DNA of 64,000 nt from Aphis gossypii (Eukaryota; Arthropoda; Insecta; Hemiptera; Aphididae). Location: contig NC_065531.1 of the NCBI RefSeq assembly GCF_020184175.1, forward strand, positions 41,871,213-41,935,212, given 5' to 3'. A program made the translations under genes and the position numbers. The notes beneath the pieces are model-generated. The model did not search any database, had not been told where the DNA came from, and saw only the letters and a program-made list of their open reading frames with translations. This document shows, one piece after another, positions 10,801 to 22,000 of the stretch. Positions within the stretch are counted from its first letter, which is position 1. The number at the start of each line of letters is the position of its first letter.

Positions 10801-13800
10801 ATAAATGATTTTTATTTCCTGGGCAGGTCGAGCTGCAAACTCTATCTGAGATAAAAACATAAATAAATAAAAAAAAATAGACAAATGGATTCCTTTTTGC
10901 TATACATTAGGTATCGAGTGGGTATTTATTATCGGTGTGTTAATTTTGAATTCAATGTTATATCACAATAAATGAAAAACGCTTCTGAGCGGAGATGATT
11001 TGTCAGTATAAACTATAAATCACTAAATATTAGTATATTTAGTGATGTGGTTTTTTGATATAGCTTTTGAAATTAAGACAAAAAGTCAAAAATGTCATTG
11101 TGTATTTTTTTAAATAAGTAATTTCGTCCAAATTTGAACTTTAAATGCATATTAAAAAAAAATGCGCCTATAATGTGTATTTAAAGCTATAACAACTTAT
11201 AAAATGGGATGTTGTATTACATTTTTAAAAATTTTGACCCAGTGAATATTTTTTTATCAACAATCATAGAAAAATAAACAAATAAATAATTGAAAAATTG
11301 TCATGCCTATGTCAGCTTAAAAATAGTTGAAATACTTTAAAACTTTATTATAATAAAAATGATTAAATTTAAACATTTGGTGAAAATGTCACTATTTAAT
11401 CTACTGTTATTTATATTTTTTTGAAATAAAATAAATTAATAAAAATCATTAAAGAAAAATAAAAAATAAATGGAAGTTACTGTTGCTAAAGTTGGGTTTA
11501 TCGGTGTATTTAATTAAAACTTTAAATTATATAATAATGAGTAATTTTATTATGATAATAAATCGTGACTAACGACTAGACATGGCGTTAGCCTGGTTGG
11601 TGCGGTGTAATACGTGACGGACGCCGATATCACAGCTCGGACGGAAAACGACAACTCGGAAGTGGAAACGACGGATTTCTTCAGCGGGAATATCCTGTAA
11701 ACGTCTTGGCTATTGGTCACGTGCTCTTCCTGTCCTACGAAATCAAAACGAAAATGCACTCAGCAACAATATCAACCACGCGTGCATTGTGGTCGCGGAA
11801 AGCATTCGGGGCAATCCTAAGTCTCGTATAATAATATATTATGCACGCGATATGATCAATGGCGAATCCATAAGATTTACCATTCGAAGTGAAACTCACG
11901 AGGTATCATTTGGTGAGAATTATCGAAAATGACAATTATCGTTCAATTTAAATTGACGCGTTCATACTCTCTACTCACTGATTATCGGAATTGACGGGTA
12001 TATTATAAAACAACAGAAATAAGAAACAATCGTTATCGATCGATGGACGGCACGATGAGACGTTTACCGGCTGTTCGCAAGTCACAGTGCGCAAATCGTA
12101 CGGCCACCGGAGGGGCAGCCATCTGGTCACCAGCGGCGAAGCTTAAATACGCCACCGGTGATAGAGTGGCGTTCAATTCGAGGCTGGACACCTCTCTGGT
12201 GGCACCCGGCTTGCCGGAAGTCAATACGACAAATCCGTTCCTCCACGACACGTCCACGCGAGCGATTCCGGCAGTTCCGGACCTGGCAAACACGTCGACC
12301 GGAACCGGTACCTCGAACCCGTCACCGGACAAGCCGGTCGGGTACGCGGTAAGCGACATCCGGAACAGGGGTTGAACCTTCCGGGACACTGCCGGGTCCC
12401 AAGTCTTGAGCTCGAAACTCGCGAGACCGCCACCGTCGCCGTCGTCGTCTTTTGAGGTCGGTATCGCGGTGTAATGTCCATGGCCCGACGACCCACCGCC
12501 GTTAATGAACGTCCAGTGGCAAATTCCGTCGTCGCAACCAGGGATATCGCAATAGTCCGAAACGGTAGCCCCGTCCACGGACGCGTAACACCACGGGCCA
12601 CCCGAGTCACCGGTCGGGTTCCGACACCTGTTCCCAGCCGCCGACCGGCCACCGTCCGGGAACTTTGAATCAGTCGCAGACGAGTCATCCACGTCCGACC
12701 ACTTGGAACACGCGTAACCGGACTTGGTCACGTTTACGTTACCACCGTACTCCACGCCTGGACCAGTCAACCGGCACTCTATTTTAATTATTATTATATA
12801 ATATCAAGTACAAAATACATCACTATCATCACATTCAAAACCATGAACTTTTATCGGTTTAACCGTGGAGTTGGTCACCCGACTATGTCTGATCGATTTG
12901 AAAAGTATGCCAACATTTTGTGAATTAATCGCAAATTGATTTTTAAATTTTTAGGGGGTCAAATTTTACAAGTTAAACGGCTGCATTAAGTTGTTCTCTC
13001 GAACAGTTTTTAGCTTATAATATTTTGATAACCATTATTTGTAAATTTTCAAAATGAATTTGCAATTGATTGCAATCAATTTTCAAAATCAATTGGTAGT
13101 TTTCAAATCGATCGTATAAAGTCTAGGGGGCAACTTCAACTTCACAGATGAAACGTAGCAGTATATATGAAGTACCTACATATCAGTATATATATCATGT
13201 TTTTATAATTTTTACATTCCACAAGCTAAATGCTTTTTGTTCTAGAAAAACACTGAAAATATTTATAAATTAAAGTAATCAGTGTTGTATTAATATTTTA
13301 TTTAAACCGCTTAAATCGTAGACTATGTAGATTACGCGGGCTTTATTTTTCATAAAAAATTATAATAACTTATAAAATTTAACAAAAAAAAAATGATACC
13401 ATCGCGGCATCGCATTTTACTTTTTGCATTGCACAAAGGCACGGCACATAATTCCACCGGACTATCCACATTGTACGTATAGCACCAAAGATCATCTCGG
13501 GTTCCGTTCGGGTTACGGCAAAAATTCTTAGCCAACACTCTAGATCCGTCTGCGAAATTTGAATCAGGCTCGATCTACGATTGATATTAATTTAATAATT
13601 TTTATTTAACTTTTTTTTAAATTTTTAGGTCATTTTCAAGTAACCTCATAATATATTTTGTTACGATTTTTACTATATTTTTAAATAAAAGATACATGTT
13701 ACATTTAATTGTTATAATATCATTTTTATTTGTGTTTTAATTTTTAAACATTGAAATATTGTTTAATATTATGAACAATGTTTGAATGTTGAATATTTCA

Positions 13801-14756
13801 AAAAAAAATGTCGATATAATTAATAATTATTGCCTATTGATATTTTTAAGTTTTTACAAAATAATTTGATCAAATAACTGCTATTAAAGTAACTTTAATA
13901 CATTATCATCATTTATAGTGACCATAATCCATACTATACTATATTATAAATACGACATTAACAGAAATCAAAGAATTTAATTAAAAATTTATCGCCAAAT
14001 AATGACATTTTAGGAAAAATACCCAGATAAAAAAATTATGTCACAAGTACCTACCTAGAATGAAATATGGTAAAATATCAGTCTGTGGATAATTTTATAT
14101 TTACTTACAATTTTATCTAATAATCTATAAAATTATCCTTAACAATTTGAAATTATTAGGAGTGCCTCTTATAAACAAAAGGTAAAAGATTGATGTTCCG
14201 CATAATCTTGTATTCGACGGAGCATCCCAGCAAAATGAATGCGGGTAATGCGATTTAATATACTACTAGTATGCAGTGATGTCAATTATTTAGTGTAAAT
14301 ATATTTTTCTAATAGGTAAAATATAAAAATAATTATTCTATTAATTATAATAAATTTATAATCCTATATAATAATTTTATAAATTATCAGGGCTTGGAAC
14401 TTAATGCATTTATACATTTGTTGGAAAAGTAAATAGAATAAATCCGATAAGTTACAAAATTTGTTTTATGGTGTCTAGAATCTGGATTCGATTTTTAAAA
14501 TGTTTTGAACATATTTATGCATATTTTATACTTCCAACTTTTTCCTACGAATGCATAATTTATCTTTTTATATTCTTACTCCAATCGAATTCCACGGTCG
14601 ACACAACGACTTGAATTTAGTGATAAACACGTTGCCCTGGTATTCGATTCCGGAATGGGTCAATTTACATTTACGGATATTTAATTTGGATGTGAAACAA
14701 TGATGTCCGATCGAAATGCACGTCAAAGCAATGAAGAATGATTTTACTGCATTCAT
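7164..14756 (-). CDS. Secreted multi-kringle protein gene (ten assembled exons, 3' end open)
   Basis: Gene model read on the minus strand from ATG at 14,756. Exons: 14756-14580, 13574-13421, 12778-12068, 11734-11574, 10845-10706, 10252-10092, 9875-9745, 9648-9489, 8136-8057, 7854-7164. Every junction has GT/AG ends and matching phase (0, 1, 1, 0, 2, 1, 0, 1, 0), and the last exon ends in phase 1 at a strong donor. The protein starts with a signal peptide and contains four kringles, each with all six cysteines and an (N/F/R)CRNP-type signature. Long low-similarity stretches after kringles 2 and 4, and before kringle 3, resemble the Methyltransf_FA beta-sandwich. Kringles are extracellular binding modules, so a secreted adhesion or binding role is likely; no protease domain is visible. 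Alternative: the chain breaks into two genes at the TAA of 12,033-12,035. The linking exons at 11.7 and 10.8 kb are the weakest part. Confidence 0.7.
8057..8136 (-). CDS. Exon: first half of kringle 4
   Basis: An 80-base exon bounded by TATAG|GA and TTGG|GTAAGT. It encodes the first half of a kringle: the opening cysteine (CSIAG), the D-Y-L-G core (the Y.G kringle position) and the RTCLSW motif holding the second cysteine and invariant Trp. It enters in phase 1 and leaves in phase 0, matching its neighbours exactly. Too short to stand out as an open frame; found from the kringle pattern and splice sites. Confidence 0.8.
8283..8732. repeat. Direct repeat, 330-bp period, in kringle-gene intron
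   Basis: About 122 bases from 8,283 (GTTTTTTGAAAAAATCAT, through GGTGAAGGAGTAAGTTTTCAG and GCGTTGCCTAATTAAT) recur from 8,612 with a handful of mismatches. The period is about 330 bp. A related GTTTTTTCAAAAAAATAC segment lies between them. This looks like part of a dispersed or tandem non-coding repeat inserted into the 1.35-kb intron 8,137-9,488. No ends or target-site duplication were recognised. Confidence 0.75.
9489..9648 (-). CDS. Exon: second half of kringle 3
   Basis: The exon runs from acceptor AAG|GAAAG to donor ACAA|GTGAGT. It encodes the C-terminal half of a kringle with KNYCRNPTK, the PYCYVAV segment and the closing SCRIRKC pair. It is unusually basic for a kringle end (KKRSCRIRKC). 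Phase 0 in, phase 1 out, so it joins both neighbours in frame. An alternative acceptor at TAG|ATCG would shorten the kringle by seven residues and fits the cysteine spacing less well. Confidence 0.75.
9745..9875 (-). CDS. Exon: first half of kringle 3
   Basis: The exon lies between acceptor TTGTAG|TC and donor CGTAAA|GTGAGT. After a short Pro/Ala linker it encodes the opening kringle cysteine (PECVIS), the N-Y-R-G core and the DPCLSW motif. The intron to the next exon is only 96 bases. Length and cysteine spacing match kringles 1, 2 and 4. An in-frame ATG lies at the 3' end of the upstream intron sequence, but the acceptor makes an internal exon more likely than a start. Confidence 0.75.
10092..10252 (-). 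CDS. Exon: tail-domain segment before kringle 3
   Basis: The acceptor is TTTATAG|AA and the donor CAGAAT|GTATGC. It encodes 53 residues including the aromatic stretch FFHWFAIGSKTVAHWTLYC. That resembles the last strands of the Methyltransf_FA-type beta-sandwich and the KIFSWTLSD stretch in the 7.2-kb exon. Both splice phases (2 in, 1 out) agree with the flanking exons, which is the main support. The family assignment is tentative. Confidence 0.6.
10706..10845 (-). CDS. Exon: putative beta-sandwich segment
   Basis: The exon follows a strong pyrimidine tract and acceptor TATCTCAG|ATAG. It encodes about 46 residues beginning IEFAARPAQEIK, rich in alternating hydrophobic residues, with YEMDVISYWRWHQYEI near the end. 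It exits in phase 2 at ATTAC|GTATTT, which fits the next exon. The frame is also open upstream to an ATG at 10,884, giving a signal-like N-terminus (MSIFFYLFMFL), so this could instead be the first exon of a separate gene. The polypyrimidine tract coding for that leader argues for an acceptor. Confidence 0.5.
11574..11734 (-). CDS. Exon: putative beta-sandwich segment linking the two halves
   Basis: The acceptor TTTCGTAG|GA is good. The frame encodes about 53 residues including STSELSFSVRAVISASVTYY, which fits the opening strands of a Methyltransf_FA-like domain (L-x-F-x-V-x-A). The preferred donor is GTC|GTTAGT (phase 0, compatible with the next exon). A second candidate, TCAC|GTATTA, is phase 2 and would splice directly to the 10.2-kb exon, skipping the 10.8-kb one. 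If neither is used the frame stops at 11,550. This exon decides whether the region is one gene or two. Confidence 0.45.
12068..12778 (-). CDS. Exon: complete kringle 2 plus tail domain
   Basis: After acceptor AATAG|AG the frame gives a whole kringle in one exon: ECRLTGPGVEYGG at the start, YACSKW, NRCRNPTGD, GPWCYASV and YCDIPGC at the end. The other three kringles are each split in two by an intron. A Gly/Asp-rich linker and about 150 residues follow, including FELKTWDP, FRMSLTAYP and VAVRFAHCDLRTAG. The preferred end is donor GCCG|GTAAAC in phase 1. Reading on instead reaches TAA at 12,033-12,035 after 11 more residues, which would make this a terminal exon. The phase match with the 11.7-kb exon favours splicing, but not decisively. 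Confidence 0.8.
13421..13574 (-). CDS. Exon: second half of kringle 1
   Basis: The acceptor is TCGTAG|ATC. It encodes IEPDSNFADGSR, then KNFCRNPNG, DLWCYTY and LCAVPLC, completing the kringle begun in the exon at 14.6 kb. Two donors are possible: GCAAAAA|GTAAAA (end 13,421) and GCGATG|GTATCA (end 13,400). Both leave phase 1 and join kringle 2 in frame, differing by seven linker residues. I chose the first for its better match to consensus. Confidence 0.75.
14580..14756 (-). CDS. First coding exon: signal peptide and first half of kringle 1
   Basis: ATG at 14,756 starts a 59-codon exon. Residues 1 to about 22 (MNAVKSFFIALTCISIG) are a typical signal peptide, so the product is secreted. Residues 30-55 give the first kringle half: KCKLTHSGIEYQG and LCRPW. 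The exon ends in phase 0 at TTGGA|GTAAGA, and the next exon begins in phase 0. No core promoter was recognised upstream. The intron of about 1 kb to the next exon is plain AT-rich sequence. Confidence 0.8.
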
Positions 14757-16437
14757 TTTCGAAAATAAAATTTGGTTATTTTTTCAGAATTTCAAAATTG
14801 ATTGAAAAAAATAAGTAAGTTCTAAGTTATTTCGTCAAAGAAAATTATAATAACGACGTCAAAATTTAATAGCATAAACATTTATTATATATATTGTAAA
14901 TTACAAGTTTTTATACTTTTATTTTTTATTAATTTAAAAAAAAACATTATTCGTTAACATAATCTGAATTCGTTGCTATGTTAAACTTTTTTAATCGTTG
15001 TACAACAAGCGACGCACTTAAATCGATTTTATTTAAATATAGATCTTAAAAACTATACTATATTACAGTAGCTTAAAATCGGATTTTTCTTTCATGTAAA
15101 AAATCACGAATTAATATTAATCCGTGTAAAAAACAAATACCTAACAACGACGCGATCGAAATAAATACATAATACATTGGTACACTTACTATTACTATTC
15201 AGTATGTAGGTACCTACTCATTGTGCTCTATATACCTAACAAATTTATTTATGATAAGAGTTCGGTATTTTAATTTTTGTTTAGAAATTATTAAAAAATT
15301 ATGTTAATAGTTTTAAATATTAAAACATTAATTTTTTTAACTAAATTTATATTAACTTAAAATTCAAGAGTCATCTGTTCGAAATATTAATATCAATATT
15401 TTATATGAATATCCTCATATCATTTTAATGTAAGAATAATAGGTAGAAACCAAAAATATGAATATTGCATATAATAATATGTACTTATATTTAATATTGG
15501 AATGCATATCATACTATATTGCTATTACTGATAGATTTTAGCTACATAAACGTTTTTAGATTTTTTCCTTTATGTTTTTGTATTCAATAAAGCTATCATT
15601 ACACTCAAATAAGCACAACCAATAAAGCTATATGTAAACCCTAATCCTGGATTAAATCAAAATATATATTTTGCATTTTTTTTAAACAATATTATATTTA
15701 ATTTAACAAGTTTATAAAAATAGTGAATGTTTAGTATTTTTAACTATTCGTTCAATTGAATATCACCTTTTTTTAATGTCCCAAAGCTAATTATAGATGT
15801 TTCTTGTTACATTCGCGGCTTAACATATTGTCGTCATAATTTGGTATAATATTCTATACAGCGAATACAAAATAATATATCAATACATCATATTATTAAT
15901 ATTATTATTATATAGAGGAATATTTAAATTTTTTTTTGAATGTTATTCGTTCAATTGAATTTTATCACTTTTATCGTCTCCACTAAGACCAAACTGTTTA
16001 TGAACATCTATTTCCTTATTAAGTATATAATAATATATAGTATTACAAAATATTTTACTATTAAATCACCGTACAGTTTAATATTAATTTTTTTTTATTG
16101 ATCCGTCCTGCGTGCGTTTAGTCTGTCACGCTGATACACTGCAGTAGTGTAGTGACGACTTACGTAGTGTAAGTGATAATATTTATAATGTATTATTTTA
16201 CCTACACTTAGGTACAACCCCCCAAAAAATTAATATGTTGTATTTATTTATTCGTTAATGTAATATATAATTACCTCGTTTTCAATGGTGTAGATGGAGT
16301 ACCTACCTAGTACCAATATATACCTATGGCGAGTATGGCTACGCATTGTAGTAATAGTAATAGGGTTGGTAGCCACACATATACCGAGTGGCATGACGAG
16401 ATTTATTACGAGTGTGTGTACCTATACCTATACTCGC
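14757..16437. other. AT-rich intergenic region upstream of kringle gene
   Basis: Low-complexity AT-rich DNA with homopolymer runs and several TAGGTACCTA-type palindromes (e.g. 15,207-15,218). It holds the presumed 5' flank and promoter of the minus-strand kringle gene. I see no open frame, RNA gene or transposon end that can be supported. Confidence 0.5.
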
Positions 16438-16445
16438 TATAAATA
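16438..16445 (+). promoter_or_regulatory. Candidate TATA box at the edge of a CpG-rich block
   Basis: A perfect TATAAATA sits in CTCGCTATAAATAGCGGCG, exactly where AT-rich sequence changes to CpG-rich sequence. A plus-strand start would fall near 16,468. No protein-coding exon follows that I can identify, so a non-coding transcript or distant coding exon would have to be assumed. Sequence motif only. Confidence 0.3.
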
Positions 16446-17650
16446 GCGGCGTCCACGGTGCGTAAAAAACAAGTGCAATTTTTTATCGGATTACCGCGCC
16501 GAGCCGAAGACACTAAACGTATCCGTTATACGTCCGTTTATAATACCATAATGTAGCAGCTGTTATCCCGCAAAAACTCTGCTTGAAACGAGTACGAGTC
16601 ATATATATATATAAATGCGCGCGCGTGTGTGTGTGTGAAATATATAAGTCGTACGGCGGCGCACGTGGGTCGGGCGTACAGAATACATGTATACGCGTTT
16701 AGGTGCAGTATAAATAATAACCTTAATTTAACGGTATGAGAGACTACGACGGCGTGTGCGGACGATAAAAAAAAAAAAATAAAATAAGAAAGAGACGGCA
16801 GAGCGGGAAAAACACGCCAAATTCGTCGTCCCCGCCGGCGCTCGTTAAGCGATAAACAACTACAATCAATTGAAAAGTTGGTTTATTTTTCTCGCAGGAA
16901 ACGTCGCGGCGGCGGCGCGTGGCTGCGAGAAGGAGTATAGGAAGAAGGACGCGCGAGAGGGTCGCGTCGGCGGTTATATCGTTCCCCCGAGTATCCGACC
17001 CGCGCACAAACCCACCCACCCACCAAACCCACCACCCCTTATACACCCGTCCCGTATATATATATCCGCGTCATACTCGCATTGCTCGCGCGTTTATTAC
17101 GGACCCGGTCCACGTCCGTTATTGGCCATTAACGTGTGCGTGTACACACATATAATAGGTATATATATATATATATATATAAAGGTACAATACGCGAGCG
17201 TGTGTGTATGATAATATATGGTGACTCGAACGCCAGAACAGTGCTTGAAGCAAGCCCAATATCACGGCTGATCGAATGCGCTTCGACGAGTCGTGAGGAA
17301 CCGTACGAGGGAAAAAGCGCGAGTTCGCGACGTTATTCCGCCGTGTTTGTTACTCTACGAGTATTATAATATGATAATAATATATTATTATATTGTTATA
17401 CGGTCGGACGGCGAAGATTTTTCCGGATGGCACACGCTACGCGTGCGTTTAATCAGCTTTTTGTCGTTTTTCCACATTATACCTAAGTACTCAACTGCTG
17501 CTGCTGCTGCTGCTGCTGCGCCGATTTTATATTATTATAGGTCGTATAATATTATAATATTATGTACATCGCTCATAAATTACGACCATTCTTCAATATT
17601 GTCATTCGGTTATTGATATAGTTGATATTTTATTATTTTCCGGTATCGAA
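16446..17650. other. CpG-richer block, candidate promoter or enhancer
   Basis: GC content and CpG density rise well above the surroundings (e.g. 16,600-17,120 and 17,210-17,460), with a GT/GC dinucleotide run near 16,620 and a TA run near 17,160-17,180. Frames open on both strands are compositionally biased and lack homology I recognise. Reported as a possible regulatory or first-exon region, not as a gene. Confidence 0.35.
17495..17518. repeat. (CTG)8 trinucleotide microsatellite
   Basis: Eight perfect CTG units followed by CGCCG. Non-coding as far as can be seen. Confidence 0.9.
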
Positions 17651-20600
17651 AGTTCCTCGAGTTCGCATAGCTATACAATCGCTGAATCGCGTAGATACCT
17701 ACAAAATGTGAGTTACGGAGGAGAAATCTCACAAAATTCGTGGACCTAAGAAAGAATGGATTTTATTTAAGCTTGCTTTTTTTTGTATTTATAGAAAATT
17801 TATTAGTCAGCCGCAATTAAATAATATGTAGTAATTGGCTATTATCTTAAAGTATGTTTTTACATTGTCAAAGGTGATTTTTATAAATATATCTATCATA
17901 TAGTTATTACATGGAATGAGAAGGTTATAATATAATATCAGCTGTTTAAAATCCATAACTATTCATTTCAGATTAATAAAAAGTTTATAATTTAGTTTTA
18001 ATTACAAACTTTATTATAGTATAGGTATTTTTTTTTATATATATAATTCATAATAACACTACTGTGATAAAAAAGAAATGAAAAGCTATTAAGTTTCAAA
18101 AATATCAGAAAATAGTAATTGTATACTTAAGATTACGAATATTTTTCTCCAGATATTCGGAACGCTCTTGAGGCCTGTTCAAAAACTAAATAAAAAAAAA
18201 CAACGTACATTACAATTCTATTGTTTGTATAATATAGAAAAATTTTACCTGTTAGCCCAGTGGAGTAGACAGGAATTTTCATTGGGGGGGATAGAATATA
18301 TATATATACCCAAAAACTAGCTTATTTTCGTAAAAAAAAATTATTTTATTTTTTATATTATCGGTATAATGTATATAAAGTATAAAGTATACATAAAAAT
18401 GGTTATGGGGAGAATCCATCCCCCTATCACCCCCGCGTCTACACCCATGCTTGTTGCCCTGGATTTATATGTTTAGTGTTGAAATTATTTTTTGGGCTTA
18501 CAGCACTGTTTTTAGTGACAAATAGTATAATGTGAAATTTATATTATTTTAAGGGTGGAAAAAAATTTCTTTCGAAGCGCTTCTATAGTTTTATGTATAG
18601 TTTGTCGCTGTAATATGCTTCATCACTCATCAGTACGATAATAATAAACGCATAGCAAAAATATAAATAGGTTCGCGTCGTGTATAAAATGTAAAGGTAT
18701 AAATTAAATATATAAGAGATGCTTAGTACAGTGTGCTCAGGCCGTTATCACTTCACGAAAGACTGGAAAAATCGGTTGTTACCACAATAATATAGTATTT
18801 TATATCTGTGGTTGTTACACACTACATACGCACTCGCACCCTGAACTCGGTGGTGCATTGGCACTGCCGAAAGGATAACAGTGTAGTCTTGTTGGCCAAA
18901 GGATTGTAGTGGCTTAACTGTTTTGCTTTATAGAATAATAACGATACTATAATATAGTCGGTGCATTCGTTTATTTGATCATAAGGTGTTTACTAGTTGT
19001 AAACAAATATATCGGTTCCTGTTGACGGATAACGTATTAATGAAATAAAATAAATCTTTAAATCTAATACACAAGTAGGAATGATATTATGATGTAATAT
19101 TATATGATAAAACTTTCGTCAACTACCTACTAAATATGATCCACGTGTTTTCACTCAACCCCAAACACACCGTTGTATATAAAATAAATATGTATCGTCG
19201 CGAGTACATAACCTTTAATTGTATTATTGCTGTGTTGTTACCTCTACGAAAGGGTAACATTAATTTGGATTAATGTTGGAAAACAATATAATGCGCGACG
19301 AGGTGCCAGTACACTGGATAAATATTAAATAATACGATAATAACAATAATGACATACTCGGGTCCCTGCTTTGTCCTTGATCGATTGTCCGTCTTTTGTA
19401 ATAACAATAATAAAGGGAAATTTGTGTTTGCGTTGGCTAAACAAAGAACGCGCACACGGCCATTACATGATTACCTTAAACACACAAACCAAACGATACG
19501 GTCCACAGGTTATGTATTATAAAATATGTCCTTTGTGGAATTTCTATGAAAAAGTGACTCCCGATAATAGAAGGAGCAATAATCGGTAAAAAAAAAAATA
19601 AAGAAGTGTATTTTAACTGCAACAGTGAACGGTCGGATGACCAACGTAATTTTCATGCGATTTCGAATTGGAATGTACCTATAGTTTTAAAATTTCGATA
19701 AAAGAAAACATAAAAAAGTTTCAATTACCATAAATGTAGGTTTGAATAAATTCGATTTTTCGTAGGTAATACATTAAGTGTAAATTAAAGTGTCACTTTG
19801 TATACTTTAAAGAACTCAATCATCGGAAATTCGAGTATACCGTTGCCGTATATAGACGTCTATGAACTTATGTTATTTTAAAGGGTTAGCCCGTTAAATA
19901 AATAAAATAAAATAATACATTAAAGAATATTATGCTGTCATGCTTTTTTTTTTTGTTTCTAGTTCGCCTTAGATAGACTAATTGTATATTATAATATACA
20001 GGCTTAGGTATTTTTTTCGAAACAAACTTTAAATTCTAGATAAAGTATATATTTTATTCCACTATTATTATACATATGCAAAATATAAGTTTAATGAAAA
20101 TTATAATATCAAATTGAGGAATACTTAATAAACTGATAATTTGATAAGACATGATAAAGTACTTTTAGTTTTAAATTAAAACCTACCTAACTTTTAACTA
20201 ATAAAATATTTTTAATAATACAATATGAAATTATACCTATTATGTTACCGTAATTAATATAATAATGTAAATTTCTATGCAACATCAGTATTGTATATGA
20301 GTAGATGACATCGCCAATGGCTAAGCATTAACAGCTGAGAATATAAGCAATATTGTACAAATAAAATACTTTTTTAATACATTTACAACCAAAACTAAAG
20401 AATTACCTTAATTTTTACAACTGCAGCACTGTAGCAGTATCACGATAGACAATGTTGATAATTGTGTTCAACATAATATTTAAATATTAAATTAGTTTAG
20501 AAATTTAAAAAGGCGTTTCACAGTTTGTACATAAATTGATTGACTATATATATGTTAGTTTTTGTTTAGTTTATGATAACTTAATACTATACATTTACTC

Positions 20601-22000
20601 ACTTTTTAAATCTATGTATATCAATTAAATTAAACTTCTCTGTCAAATAAAGGTACTAATGTACTATAAAATGGTAATTTTTTTTCAAAAAGTCTACAAT
20701 CTATAATAACTAATAACTAATAAGTATTGAAAGTTAAGTAGATCGATCTTAGATTATACATAGAAGCGTTATCTAAAGATTCAAAACTATTATTTATACA
20801 TAAAATTATAAATATAGTATACAAATTCATAACTTTCTACTTTCAAATATTAAACGAGAGATTTTACAGATAATATTATTACTAAGCATAAAAAATGAAT
20901 TGGCAATAACAATGTTTTGTAATTTCACTCTTTTATTGTTCATAAATCATAATGAATAATTCAATTGAGAAACACAATAAAAAAATTGAATAAATTTACC
21001 GTCATTAGATTTACTCAACCACAATATTATTTGTTGCAGGAAGCGCGCACTTATTGTTATTTAATACGATTGGAGCGTGCAAGACTGAACATAACGAACT
21101 TATAATTTCAACCAAAATACTCCAAAATAGAAGGGTAATAGAAATTACTTTTAAAAAACCTTAATTTTAGCTTTTATTTCTTTCCACAACCTACCCTTGT
21201 GATTCCAAATAAAAAATTATCATACATTTTCCTTTCTGGTACACTAAATATATCACACAGGTGGTCACATTGGCGATACAATAATACCTTAAGTTAAAAT
21301 ATTCAATACTTCAAATACGCTTAAATCAATAAAATGTAATAATAGTAATGAAATGTAATTACTTAAGTAGTATAAATTTGATTTTAGTAAAAAATTTCGT
21401 CTATGATATACTGGACACAGTGGACATTGAGTATAGTATCCACTTGCTATATTATCTATACATAGGTAATCCTTTACATTTACAAAACCTAATCTCAATA
21501 TATCGAATAACTAATCTAACTATAAAAGATCGTACGATATTAATACTAAATATTTGTTTATCCTTCTTGAGTATATTTGAGTATATTGAGTGTTCAATGA
21601 CAATGTAAACTTTCCAAATAAACAGTTTTACTTATTTTTATAATGTCGAAATCTCATTAAAGTAATCCATTATACAGTTAAAAAAATATGTAGACGTACT
21701 AAAAGTGATATTTTTCAACACATTACGCATATTATTACCTAAATATAGTACCTAAACGAAAAATATATATACGTATACAATATTATAAGAAGGCACGTAC
21801 GAATGATATTATAATAATAGAAATCGCGTTGACAGAGTACCTACTATAATTATTGATTCGATGCCATTATAGTTAAATGACAATTATCGCATGCTTTATT
21901 TGTATGTACGCATGTAAGTGCCGATTGTCGTAACTATACAAAATATAAAGTGTAAGTGAATAGCGTATAGTTAATACTTATTGCTTCGTCCATGAATTAG
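17651..22000. other. Gene-free AT-rich region
   Basis: Apart from the small element at 18,258-18,451 I see no gene, RNA or recognisable repeat in this stretch. Short open frames (around 19.3-19.6 and 21.3-21.6 kb) have no family signature and no splice-site support. Confidence 0.45.
18258..18451. mobile_element. Short hAT-type non-autonomous element
   Basis: The left end CAGTGGAGTAGACAGG and right end (reverse complement CATGGGTGTAGACGCGG) are related imperfect inverted repeats. Both are followed by G runs, as in the widespread arthropod CAGTGGCGTAGCCAGG elements. The flanks give an imperfect 8-bp duplication: TGTTAGCC at 18,250-18,257 and TGTTGCCC at 18,452-18,459. About 194 bp, no coding capacity. 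Confidence 0.55.

Noticed and set aside
16744..17211. Overlapping ~100-codon frames in the CpG-rich block
   Set aside because: Several mutually overlapping frames on both strands, no splice support and no recognisable domain.
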